From: Fidelibacterota bacterium
Lineage (GTDB): Bacteria; Marinisomatota; Marinisomatia; Marinisomatales; UBA1611
Assembly (NCBI GenBank): GCA_002718285.1
Contig: PBAR01000019.1
Span: forward strand, 4,853 to 40,193
DNA length: 35,341 nucleotides
Direction of reading: 5' to 3'
Shown: positions 16,512-24,900 of the stretch, piece by piece
Numbering within the stretch: the stretch's first letter is position 1
Layout of the letters: each line of letters opens with the position of its first letter
Position numbers and translations under genes: made by a program
Notes under the pieces: generated by a model
Database searches by the model: none
What the model was told of the DNA's origin: nothing
What the model saw: the letters and a program-made list of their open reading frames with translations, nothing else

Positions 16512-18170
16512 ATGGGTGATCAATTAGATTTATTTCGAGATGGTTTAAGTGAATGGGATTATTCATCTAAATCTTCTCAATTTCGTGATACAGATTTTAA
16601 AACTCTATCAGGAGAAAAACTGGATTTGTGCTATTTTCCTGATATACCAGATATTGATTATATGGATAAATTGGGTTTTCCTGGACAATTTCCCTTCACT
16701 AGAGGCATTCATTCGAATTTATACAGGGGTAAACTTTGGACTATGCGGCAGTTTGCTGGATTTGGAACACCAGAAGAAACCAATAGACTTTTTAAATTAC
16801 TATTGAAAAAAGGACAAACTGGACTATCTGTTGCTTATGACATGCCAACTCTCATGGGTTATGATCCAGATCATGCTTTTTCTGATGGAGAAGTAGGAAA
16901 ATGCGGTGTCAGTGTTTCTACACTCTCTGATATGGAAACGCTTTTCCAAGGAATTAATTTGGGTAAAATATCAGTATCTCAAACAATTAACGGGCCTGCA
17001 ATTGTCTTACTTGCATTTTATATTGCAATCGCTGAAAAGCAAAATTTACCCTTAGATCAACTTAGAGGAACACTTCAAAATGATATCCTAAAAGAATTCA
17101 TTGCTCAAAAGGAATGGATTTTCCCTCCAGAACCATCGATGCGTATCATTACAGATATGCTTTCATATTGTACTCTAAATATGCCAAATTTTAATACAGT
17201 TTCAATAAGTGGATATCATATCCGGGAAGCGGGTTCATCAGCTGCACAAGAATTAGCATTCACTCTTATTAATGGTTTTACATATGTTGAATATGGAATT
17301 GCAGCTGGATTGAATGTAGATGATTTTGCACCTAGGCTATCATTCTTTTTTAATTCTCATCTAGATTTTTTTGAAGAAATCGCAAAATTTCGCGCTGCCC
17401 GGCGTATTTGGGCAAAAAGAATGAAAAATAATTATGGAGCGAAAAAAGAAAGTTCCTTAAAACTCAGATTTCATACTCAAACTGCAGGTTGTAGTCTGAC
17501 AGCACAAAAACCTGAAATAAATATTGCTAGAACTGGATTCCAGGCCTTAGCTGGTGTGCTAGGAGGAACACAAAGTTTGCATACTAATTCTATGGATGAG
17601 ACTTTTTCCCTTCCAACTGAGAAAGCGGCTGAAATTGCTTTAAGGACTCAACAATTGATTGCATATGAAACTGGCGTAGCCAATGTAATAGATCCTTTAG
17701 GAGGATCATGGTTTATAGAAGAATTAACAGACCAATTAGAAATAAAAGTGGAAAGATATTTTGACGAAATTGAAAATATAGGTGGTGTAATTACTGCTAT
17801 TGAAAAAGGTTACTTCCAGCGCGAGATTGCGAGATCTGCTTCTAATTACCAAAGAAAAGTAGATGCTAAAAAACGTATTGTAGTAGGGGTTAATAAATTT
17901 GAAAAAGAAAATGAACAAATTGAGATACCAATTCATAAGGTTGATGAAAGTGCAGGTGAAACTCAACTAGTAAAACTTGCTTCTATTAAATCATCTAGAA
18001 ATGAGTTAAGTGTTAAAAATGTTTTATCTAGGATACAAGCAGTGTGTAAGACCAAAGAAAATCTGATGCCTTTAATAATAGAGGCTGCAAAGGAGTATGC
18101 TACTCTTGGAGAAATAATTTCATCTATGAAGGAAGAGTTTGGTGAATGGCAGGAAAGTTCTATTTTTTAA
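16512..18170 (+). CDS. B12-dependent acyl-CoA mutase large subunit, isobutyryl-CoA mutase-like
   Basis: This 552-residue protein is the catalytic TIM-barrel subunit of an adenosylcobalamin-dependent acyl-CoA mutase; it stops before any B12-binding domain (no DxHxxG motif), so a separate small subunit is needed. Motifs: [14 protein letters not shown] (76-89), [11 protein letters not shown] with H236, the segment [14 protein letters not shown], and [11 protein letters not shown]. Two residues that set substrate choice differ from methylmalonyl-CoA mutase: F81 where that enzyme has Tyr (Y89 in the Propionibacterium enzyme) and Q199 where it has Arg (R207). The spacings 81-199-236 equal 89-207-244. 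Phe and Gln are the pair known from isobutyryl-CoA mutase. No small subunit or MeaB/MeaI chaperone gene is in the window. Confidence 0.88.
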   Translation: MGDQLDLFRDGLSEWDYSSKSSQFRDTDFKTLSGEKLDLCYFPDIPDIDYMDKLGFPGQFPFTRGIHSNLYRGKLWTMRQFAGFGTPEETNRLFKLLLKKGQTGLSVAYDMPTLMGYDPDHAFSDGEVGKCGVSVSTLSDMETLFQGINLGKISVSQTINGPAIVLLAFYIAIAEKQNLPLDQLRGTLQNDILKEFIAQKEWIFPPEPSMRIITDMLSYCTLNMPNFNTVSISGYHIREAGSSAAQELAFTLINGFTYVEYGIAAGLNVDDFAPRLSFFFNSHLDFFEEIAKFRAARRIWAKRMKNNYGAKKESSLKLRFHTQTAGCSLTAQKPEINIARTGFQALAGVLGGTQSLHTNSMDETFSLPTEKAAEIALRTQQLIAYETGVANVIDPLGGSWFIEELTDQLEIKVERYFDEIENIGGVITAIEKGYFQREIARSASNYQRKVDAKKRIVVGVNKFEKENEQIEIPIHKVDESAGETQLVKLASIKSSRNELSVKNVLSRIQAVCKTKENLMPLIIEAAKEYATLGEIISSMKEEFGEWQESSIF

Positions 18171-18301
18171 TATATTTTTGAATATAAGAAATACATTATT
18201 TCAAATAAGCAAATAATATTTGTTTCTTTATTAAAAAAACTATGATTTTTTTAAAATAAAAGTAGAATTTTAGTATAATTAGTAACACATATTTTTTTAT
18301 C
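18171..18301 (+). promoter_or_regulatory. Intergenic spacer with a candidate promoter at 18251-18279
   Basis: This 131-bp, extremely AT-rich gap separates the mutase from the cytochrome-assembly genes. TTAAAA (18251-18256) and a perfect TATAAT (18274-18279) are 17 bp apart, placing the transcript start about 16 bases before the TTG at 18302. Two small inverted repeats, GAAAT/ATTTC (18188-18202) and CAAAT/ATTTG (18210-18222, followed by a T-rich run), may help end the upstream transcript but contain almost no G+C. Confidence 0.42.
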
Positions 18302-18856
18302 TTGAAATCAGTAATTATATATTTAATAATATTCTTTATGTTTTCTTGTGAATCATCTAGTCATATAAGAACATATCGTATACAAAAAACTCATCAGCTT
18401 AATAAGGAATTTCAAAATGATATACGAAATTCCCAGTCATTAAGTATTTCTTGGGAAAAACCAGAATCCTGGATTTATTCTAAGGGGTCATCTATGAGAA
18501 TAGCAAGTTTTGATGTCCCATTTTCTAATGGTATTGGAGATTTATCTATTATGGAATTAGGAGGAGAAGGAGGTGGCATTGTTGCCAATGTGAATAGATG
18601 GCGGGGTCAAATTGGTTTAAAACATCTTAAAGAAAATAAAATAATGGAGCAAACTCTAATTGGTGAAAGTGCATTAGGTCAATATTACATATTTAAATTA
18701 GGTAATAAATTAAACGATAAAGCCATTTTAGCTGCTATTCTTCCAATGATAAAAAGTACATTATATATCAAATTAACTGTTAGCATAGATGGCGTATCGG
18801 AGCTTGAAAAAGATTTTAATACATTTTGCTCGTCTTTTAAGCCTGGGGATAATTGA
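18302..18856 (+). CDS. Uncharacterised lipoprotein upstream of resB-ccsA
   Basis: I do not recognise a characterised function. The 184-residue product starts at TTG 18302, has a short hydrophobic leader and a cysteine at residue 16 (FMFSC), so it is probably a lipoprotein. The mature part begins with a charged linker. A compact domain follows with the stretch SMRIASFDVP, a glycine-rich segment (MELGGEGGGIVANVNRWRGQIGL, about residues 83-105) and a C-terminal FKP ending. From memory, similar NVNRWRGQ proteins occur as hypothetical proteins in other bacteria with system II cytochrome c assembly genes; I cannot verify this. Its TGA overlaps the resB ATG (ATGA-type junction), implying coupled translation and a link to cytochrome c maturation or haem handling. 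Confidence 0.78.
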   Translation: MKSVIIYLIIFFMFSCESSSHIRTYRIQKTHQLNKEFQNDIRNSQSLSISWEKPESWIYSKGSSMRIASFDVPFSNGIGDLSIMELGGEGGGIVANVNRWRGQIGLKHLKENKIMEQTLIGESALGQYYIFKLGNKLNDKAILAAILPMIKSTLYIKLTVSIDGVSELEKDFNTFCSSFKPGDN

Positions 18857-19959
18857 TGAAAAAGATGATAACAATAATAAGCCATCCAAAGATTTTTGTT
18901 TATACTGTGATATGGCTTATGGTATTGACCGTTCTGGGAACTATTGCGCAGCGAGATATTGGGCTTTATGCGTCTCAGCAGAAATTTTTTTCATCTTATA
19001 TTACTTGGTTTAAAGATAGTATACCTATGCCAGGTGGTAGATTGACTATGATTGTTATTTTGGCAAACCTTATGTCAATGCTTTTTAAACCAAATATCTG
19101 GAAGTTAAAAAAAATTGGAATTATTATTGTCCATATAGGGGCAGTTCTACTTTTTATTGGTGCAGGGGTTACAGCAATTTTTAGTTATGAAGGTAATGTA
19201 GTTATCAAGGAAGGATCACAATCTAATCATATGAGTGATTATCATAATATGGAGCTTGCAATTGTCAATACATCTAAAATTGACTTTAATGAATATACGG
19301 TTTTTGATCAGCCATTACTCATTAAGGGAAGTAAACTAGAGCATGAAAGTCTGGGTTTTACGGTTGAGATAATGGAATATTATAATAATTGTCAAGTTGT
19401 AAGACGCGTTGAACCTTTAGAAAATCCATACGAAGGCATGTTAAGAAATTTTGATATTATTGAATTGAACTTAGAAAAAGAAAATACCCAGAATCGTTCA
19501 GGCATCATATTTAAGATTTCTAAAATTGATCATAATAAAGATGGGATTTTCGGATTAGTTCTTGGTCAACCTGTAACTCAAACAGCAACTATAAATAACC
19601 AAAAATTTGATTTTTTATTTCAGAAAAAACGAACCTATCTTCCTTTTTCAATAGAATTATTAGATTTTAAAAAAGTGCTTCATCCTGGAACAAATATAGC
19701 TAAAAGTTTTAGCTCTGAGATCAACCTTATAGAAAATGGAGTACCAAGAAGAGTAATAATAAAAATGAATGAACCACTTCGACACAGAGGATATACATTT
19801 TTTCAAGCATCATTTATTGAAGATCAAGAAGGTGAATCTACTGTATTAGCTACAGTAAAAAATTATGGAAGGCTATTTCCATATGTATCTAGTATAATTA
19901 TGGCATTAGGTTTACTTATGCATTTATTTATTAATTTGCCTAATCTGCTGCGCAAGTAG
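18856..19959 (+). CDS. resB: Cytochrome c biogenesis protein ResB/Ccs1
   Basis: ResB works with CcsA in system II cytochrome c maturation, helping to present reduced apocytochrome and haem on the outer face of the inner membrane. The 367-residue protein (ATG at 18856, overlapping the previous stop) has hydrophobic helices near residues 11-30, 61-77 and 91-112. A large periplasmic domain follows, and a last helix lies at about 343-362. The segment PMPGGRL and the late motif HRGYTFFQASF are typical of the ResB family. It is shorter than classic ResB because the periplasmic part is compact. ccsA follows after 17 bp, preceded by the ribosome-site-like AAAGGATG. Confidence 0.86.
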   Translation: MKKMITIISHPKIFVYTVIWLMVLTVLGTIAQRDIGLYASQQKFFSSYITWFKDSIPMPGGRLTMIVILANLMSMLFKPNIWKLKKIGIIIVHIGAVLLFIGAGVTAIFSYEGNVVIKEGSQSNHMSDYHNMELAIVNTSKIDFNEYTVFDQPLLIKGSKLEHESLGFTVEIMEYYNNCQVVRRVEPLENPYEGMLRNFDIIELNLEKENTQNRSGIIFKISKIDHNKDGIFGLVLGQPVTQTATINNQKFDFLFQKKRTYLPFSIELLDFKKVLHPGTNIAKSFSSEINLIENGVPRRVIIKMNEPLRHRGYTFFQASFIEDQEGESTVLATVKNYGRLFPYVSSIIMALGLLMHLFINLPNLLRK

Positions 19960-19976
19960 AGTAAGAAAGATAAAGG

Positions 19977-21830
19977 ATGAATATCTGTAATAGTATCTTA
20001 ATTTCCTTTTTTTTAATTATTTCAAATTTGTACAGTATAGAATTTGATGAGCGTCATTTTCCAATTCAAGATGCTGGTCGAATAAAGCCCCTGGATACTT
20101 TTGCCAGAAATCAATTATTGGCAATTTATGGAAAACGATCATTAAAGCATGAAAATCTTTCCGCAATTGATTGGATTTTTAACCTCATTCTTGAACCTGA
20201 GAAAATGCAGGAATTAACAAAAGTTTTTAATATTCGCAGTCCGGAGGTTGTAGCAAGCCTAGGTTTAGAATGGACAAATAATGATCATAAATATGTTTTT
20301 AATGATGTTTTTTCAGGGCTCAATTCACAGGTTGGATTAATTAATGACATTAGAAATAAGCCAGATGAGATACATATAAATTTTGAGAAACAATTATTAG
20401 AAGTTTATTTTAATGCAAGCCGGTTTAACGAAATTGCATATAGCCTGAGCTGTCTGACTCCATCTGTTATTATTAATGATCCTTTTTTGGCCGAAAAACT
20501 AAACTCTATCCCTGGGAAACGAACTAGTTATTTTCAACTTATAAAATATTTACCATCTATTTCTACAATGTATAGGAATATGATGGAAAAAAATGAAGAA
20601 GAATGGTCCGAAACCGAAAATGATTTAATAAATATATTATTACAGTTGCAAAATATTAGTTCAAAAGAATCTGCCCAGATTCTTAAAATAATACCTCCCT
20701 CTAAATTGGATAAAACTGGAGAATGGCTTTCTCCTTGGGAATTAATGGATGGAGAATCTCACGAACCGCATCAAGATAAAATTCTTTTTGCTTTAGAAAA
20801 ATATTTAGCTGGAAGATATGAAGGCGATAAAAATGCAATGATTTTAGCTATTAAAGAATATAAGAAGGGCCTCTTATCTTTCCCAAATTCTAAAGCAGAT
20901 TTAAATCTCTTGGAGAAAGAAACTTGGATGAACGAAGCCAACCTGTTTTATATCAGTGTAGCATTTTATCTTCTATCTTTTATTTTACTTGGAATCAGTT
21001 GGATGATTATTCCTAAATGGTTAAAGATTGCATCCTATGGTTCATTGCTTTTTGGATTATTTTATCATTCTTACGGAATTTATCTGAGGATTATAATTAT
21101 GAGTCGTCCACCCGTATCCACGTTATACGAAACGATTATATTTGTAGGTTTTATAGTAGTGATTTTTTCAGTAGCTATAGAATTTTTACGGCGTGATGGA
21201 TTAGGCCTCTTTATTGGCTCAGTTAGTGGAACTATTCTTCATTATATTAGCTTTGGATATGCTGCCGATGGAGATACACTTGAAATATTAGTTGCTGTTT
21301 TAAATTCTAATTTTTGGCTAGCAACTCATGTTACTACTATTGTAATAGGTTATGGTTCATCCTTGGTTGCAGGTTTTATTGGGCACTTATATCTTATTGC
21401 AGCTATAAGGAGACCAGAGAATACAAGTCTGTTAAAAAGCATAAATAAAAATTTGTTTGGTGTTACTCTTATTGCACTTTTTTTTGCTCTTTTTGGTACT
21501 ATTCTTGGTGGTATATGGGCCGATCAGTCATGGGGAAGGTTCTGGGGTTGGGATCCAAAGGAAAATGGTGCCTTAATGATAGTATTGTGGCAACTAATGA
21601 TGATTCATATGCGTTTAACTGGATTAGCTAAACCAACTGGATTTGCATTGGGAATGATTATGAATAATATAGTTGTTGCGTTTGCTTGGTTTGGAGTCAA
21701 CCTATTAAATGTGGGGCTCCATAGTTATGGTTTTACTAGTGGAGTCGCAACAAACTTAGTAATATTTGTAATATTCGAATTGATTGCCGGTTTTGGTACA
21801 TATTATTGGGCTAAATCAAGGAAAGTATGA
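19977..21830 (+). CDS. ccsA: Cytochrome c biogenesis protein CcsA with N-terminal periplasmic extension
   Basis: CcsA is the haem-handling membrane protein of system II cytochrome c assembly. This 617-residue form has a signal-like N-terminus and a soluble region to about residue 315. That region opens with FPIQDAGRIKPLDTFAR, a segment I associate with long CcsA forms in several phyla. About eight helices then carry the CcsA domain. The haem-binding tryptophan-rich motif is at about 518-535 (WGRFWGWDPKENGALM). Likely haem-ligand histidines are H364 (FYHSYGIYLR), H451 (THVTTIVIGYG) and H582 (LHSYGFTSG). ResB is separate, so this is not a fused CcsBA. Confidence 0.9.
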   Translation: MNICNSILISFFLIISNLYSIEFDERHFPIQDAGRIKPLDTFARNQLLAIYGKRSLKHENLSAIDWIFNLILEPEKMQELTKVFNIRSPEVVASLGLEWTNNDHKYVFNDVFSGLNSQVGLINDIRNKPDEIHINFEKQLLEVYFNASRFNEIAYSLSCLTPSVIINDPFLAEKLNSIPGKRTSYFQLIKYLPSISTMYRNMMEKNEEEWSETENDLINILLQLQNISSKESAQILKIIPPSKLDKTGEWLSPWELMDGESHEPHQDKILFALEKYLAGRYEGDKNAMILAIKEYKKGLLSFPNSKADLNLLEKETWMNEANLFYISVAFYLLSFILLGISWMIIPKWLKIASYGSLLFGLFYHSYGIYLRIIIMSRPPVSTLYETIIFVGFIVVIFSVAIEFLRRDGLGLFIGSVSGTILHYISFGYAADGDTLEILVAVLNSNFWLATHVTTIVIGYGSSLVAGFIGHLYLIAAIRRPENTSLLKSINKNLFGVTLIALFFALFGTILGGIWADQSWGRFWGWDPKENGALMIVLWQLMMIHMRLTGLAKPTGFALGMIMNNIVVAFAWFGVNLLNVGLHSYGFTSGVATNLVIFVIFELIAGFGTYYWAKSRKV

Positions 21831-21872
21831 TCTATTGAATACATTTATTTTTCAGTTTAGGAGAAATTAATT

Positions 21873-22937
21873 ATGGAAAAAAAAATTGTCCATGTTGTAG
21901 GGACAGGAACTATTGGGGAACCGCTTATTGGCCTATTATGTGACTACCGCGATCAACTGGGTATAGATGGAATAACATTTCAAAAAAATTTGGCATTAAT
22001 GGGTGATATGTCCAAAGTAACGGATCTCATTGCAAGAGGTGCCCGTTTAGCTGTGGATAAAGAAAAAGTAAAAGATTTTAAAAAAATAAATATTGACCCA
22101 GATTTTGAGATAGAAGAAGCAATAAAGCGTTCGACGGTTGTTATAGATTGTACTCCTAGTGGAATTGGTCAAAAAAATAAAAATTTGTATTATGAAAAAT
22201 TCTCAAATGATGTAAAGGGATTTCTAGCGCAGGGAAGTGAAGATGGTTTTGGAAAGAAATATGCTTATGGAATAAATGATGTTTCCTTAGATGCAAGCGA
22301 TCAATTTATCCAAATTGTATCTTGCAACACTCATAATATTTCGTGTATAACTAATACATTAGCTGTTAAGGATGATCCAGATAATTTGGTAGAAGGAAAA
22401 TTTGTCTGTGTTCGAAGGGCCAATGACATAAGTCAAGAGAATGGTTTTATTCCATCTCCAAAGGTTGAAATACATACCGATGAAAAATATGGTTCACACC
22501 ATGCTAAAGATTCAGCCAATTTGTTTCATACAATAGGAATTGATCTTAAACTTTTTTCTTCTGCTATGAAGGTTAATAGCCAATATATGCATATATTGTG
22601 GTTTAATCTTTTAGTTAAAGAACCTACGACTTTAAGGGAAGTAAAAGATAGACTTTACGCTAATCAACATGTAGCAATTACTAGCAAGGATATGACAAGC
22701 ACAGTATTTTCATTTGGAAGGGATCATGGTCACTATGGGAGAATATTAAATCAGACTGTTATTGTGGAACAAACATTGAATGTAAAAAATGATCATGAGA
22801 TAACAGGTTTTTGTTTTACTCCTCAGGATGGGAATTCTATTCTCAGCAGTATTTCTGCTGCGGAATGGGTATTATATCCTCATTCATATAAAGATAAAAT
22901 AAATTGTTTATCTCATCTATTTTTTAATAAGATCTAA
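21873..22937 (+). CDS. Type II (archaeal-type) glyceraldehyde-3-phosphate dehydrogenase homologue
   Basis: A soluble 354-residue NAD(P)-dependent dehydrogenase. The Rossmann loop GTGTIG is at residues 10-15; VVIDCTPSGIGQKNK at 89-103 is the strongest resemblance to archaeal GAPDH. The predicted nucleophile is C151 in VSCNTHN (archaeal form SCNTTG) and the catalytic histidine is in the SHHAKD segment at 208-213 (archaeal form SHHGPD). SAMKVNSQYMHILWFNLLVK fits the archaeal VPTTLMHQH region. It differs from ordinary bacterial GAPDH throughout. A good ribosome site, AGGAGA, lies about 10 bases before the ATG. Neighbours do not define a pathway. It could act in glycolysis or gluconeogenesis, or on another aldehyde; the altered residues after the nucleophile leave substrate open. 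Confidence 0.72.
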   Translation: MEKKIVHVVGTGTIGEPLIGLLCDYRDQLGIDGITFQKNLALMGDMSKVTDLIARGARLAVDKEKVKDFKKINIDPDFEIEEAIKRSTVVIDCTPSGIGQKNKNLYYEKFSNDVKGFLAQGSEDGFGKKYAYGINDVSLDASDQFIQIVSCNTHNISCITNTLAVKDDPDNLVEGKFVCVRRANDISQENGFIPSPKVEIHTDEKYGSHHAKDSANLFHTIGIDLKLFSSAMKVNSQYMHILWFNLLVKEPTTLREVKDRLYANQHVAITSKDMTSTVFSFGRDHGHYGRILNQTVIVEQTLNVKNDHEITGFCFTPQDGNSILSSISAAEWVLYPHSYKDKINCLSHLFFNKI

Positions 22938-22950
22938 ATTTTAAAATGAA

Positions 22951-24342
22951 ATGGGTTATAATAGTAAAATTGATTTAAAAAATATTTCATTAGATATTTT
23001 TTCAAAAAAGTTCGATAAGCATTTAAAAACTTTTTCAAAATTAAAAGTCAATGATAAAGTATTAATTGCTGTATCTGGGGGCATGGATTCAATGGCTTTA
23101 TTTGCGTTATGTAATTCATTGGATCAATTTAATATTGCTATGGGCCATATAAATCATTGCCTAAGGAATGATTCTGAAAAAGATTTAGACTTTGTGAAGT
23201 CAATTGCAGAAACCTCGGGTATTCCATTTTATTTTAGAAATTTGAATCCTGCGCAAATTAGTGATGGAGAAAGTATAGAATCCTGGGCCAGGAAAAACCG
23301 TTATAAAAAATTAAACCATATTGCTTCAGAAGTAGGAGCAAAATGGATTATGACTGCACATCATGGAAATGATCAGGCTGAAACCGTGTTATTAAATTTA
23401 TCAAGACATTCTGGTATTTCAGGATTACGTGGTATAGGGAAACAGAATCATAATCTACTAAGGCCTCTACTTCCATTCTCAAAGAAACAGCTTAAAAATT
23501 TCGTTCTTAGGATGAACATACCATTCATTTCTGATCCTACAAATGATAATCTTAATATACCTCGTAATTTTCTTAGAAAGAAAATATTAAAACTTTGGAT
23601 AGATTTTGATCCGCATTTAGTTCGTGCAATTCGACAGTCTGTTGACCATTTTTCTGAATGGAAAGATGCATTAGATCATTTTATTTTGAATGGATTTATT
23701 GATAAAGTACAAAGGGTAGAAAATAAGTTTATTATTCCATTGACTTTGATTAAAGAGAATCCATTAATATCGATTATTAGACTTTTACAATTTCTTGTTA
23801 GCGATAATGAAAACCTATGGAGTAAACACGAAATTGATCAAGTTCGCATGTTTTTAAAAAACAATAAGATTGGAAGAACATTGCAAGTCAAAAATGGTTG
23901 GATACTTTTGAGAAATCGGAGTGAGATTATTGGGAAAAATAAACTAAATCCATGTTATAAAAAATTTCTGAAAATTCAATTGGATAGGTCAGTTATTTTT
24001 AGAGATTATTTCTATAAAATATCCTTAACTAATCAAATCTCGTTTGATAAAGAAAAAGTTAATACAGAATATGTAAACTGGTCTATTCTTAAAACTGCGA
24101 AGCTTGAAGTACGTCTTTGGAATAGTGGGGACCTATTTCAACCTTTAGGTATGTCGGGTCATCAAAAGGTTAGTGATTTTCTTATTAATGAGAAAGTGGA
24201 TCGTTTTGCAAAAGAAAACCAAACGGTAATGACAGCTAATGAACGAATATTTTGGATCTGTGGGCACCGTATTGCAGATTGGGTTAAGATTACTAAAACA
24301 ACTAAAGAAAAAGCAAAACTGAATTTTAGGAGAGTAAAATAA
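22951..24342 (+). CDS. tilS: tRNA(Ile)-lysidine synthase
   Basis: TilS attaches lysine to C34 of the CAU-anticodon tRNA(Ile), allowing AUA decoding. The 463-residue protein has the PP-loop ATP site SGGMDS at residues 42-47 and the family motifs GHINHCLR, HHGNDQAETVLLNL and RPLLPFSK. DPTNDNLNIPRNFLRKKIL and a C-terminal TilS substrate-binding domain (GDLFQPLGMSGHQKVSDFL) follow. The ATG at 22951 is used; another ATG at 22946 is in a different frame. The product is essential, and the tilS-hpt-ftsH order is widely conserved in bacteria. hpt begins immediately after the stop. Confidence 0.94.
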   Translation: MGYNSKIDLKNISLDIFSKKFDKHLKTFSKLKVNDKVLIAVSGGMDSMALFALCNSLDQFNIAMGHINHCLRNDSEKDLDFVKSIAETSGIPFYFRNLNPAQISDGESIESWARKNRYKKLNHIASEVGAKWIMTAHHGNDQAETVLLNLSRHSGISGLRGIGKQNHNLLRPLLPFSKKQLKNFVLRMNIPFISDPTNDNLNIPRNFLRKKILKLWIDFDPHLVRAIRQSVDHFSEWKDALDHFILNGFIDKVQRVENKFIIPLTLIKENPLISIIRLLQFLVSDNENLWSKHEIDQVRMFLKNNKIGRTLQVKNGWILLRNRSEIIGKNKLNPCYKKFLKIQLDRSVIFRDYFYKISLTNQISFDKEKVNTEYVNWSILKTAKLEVRLWNSGDLFQPLGMSGHQKVSDFLINEKVDRFAKENQTVMTANERIFWICGHRIADWVKITKTTKEKAKLNFRRVK

Positions 24343-24879
24343 TTGGAAAAAAGTAACTATAATTTAAAACTACTTTTTTCAAAAGATATTATTGATGAAA
24401 AAGTAACTGAGATAGCTGATAAAATTTCTAAAAATTTTATGGGAAAAGATCCAATATTTATAGGAGTATTAAATGGGAGTTTTATTTTTCTTGCTGATTT
24501 AATAAGAAAAATCACAATAGATTGTGAAATGGATTTTATTAAACTTCATAGTTATGATGGCAATAAATCCAGCGGCAATATTCAATTGATCAAGGATATA
24601 TCAGCAGATATAATGAATAGACATATTATATTAGTTGAAGATATAGTTGACTCTGGATTGACACTAAAATTTTTGAAAGATCGCTTACAAGGTGCCGGCC
24701 CAAAGTCAATAACTGTCATAACGCTATTATTAAAACCCGACGTCGCAGAGTTAGATTTCCCAATAGATTTTATAGGGTTTGAAATTCCCCCAGAATTCGT
24801 TGTAGGATATGGGTTAGATTTTAACCAGAAACTTAGGCATTTAGATTGTATCTACCGTCTTGATGAAAGTTTGAATTAA
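24343..24879 (+). CDS. hpt: Hypoxanthine phosphoribosyltransferase
   Basis: The enzyme salvages hypoxanthine (and often guanine) with PRPP to make IMP or GMP. The product has 178 residues, starting at TTG 24343, directly after the tilS stop; AGGAGAG about 10 bases upstream supports this start. The PRPP-binding loop is LVEDIVDSGLT at residues 97-107, and GVLNGSFIFLADLIR is the N-terminal family motif. The purine-side region near the end (DFIGFEIPPEFVVGYGLD) matches known enzymes. It is part of the conserved tilS-hpt-ftsH group. Confidence 0.94.
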   Translation: MEKSNYNLKLLFSKDIIDEKVTEIADKISKNFMGKDPIFIGVLNGSFIFLADLIRKITIDCEMDFIKLHSYDGNKSSGNIQLIKDISADIMNRHIILVEDIVDSGLTLKFLKDRLQGAGPKSITVITLLLKPDVAELDFPIDFIGFEIPPEFVVGYGLDFNQKLRHLDCIYRLDESLN

Positions 24880-24900
24880 TTAAATGATGGAATATTTTAT

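Noticed and set aside
16512..18170. Plain annotation as methylmalonyl-CoA mutase
   Set aside because: The Tyr and Arg that bind methylmalonate are Phe and Gln here, so the general family name is kept but that substrate is not.
18188..18222. AT-only inverted repeats as a strong terminator after the mutase
   Set aside because: The arms are 5 bp with almost no G+C and would be unstable; such repeats are expected by chance in this composition.
19977..21830. Fused CcsBA protein
   Set aside because: The N-terminal part does not show the ResB helices or HRGYTFFQ-type motif; a separate resB lies just upstream.
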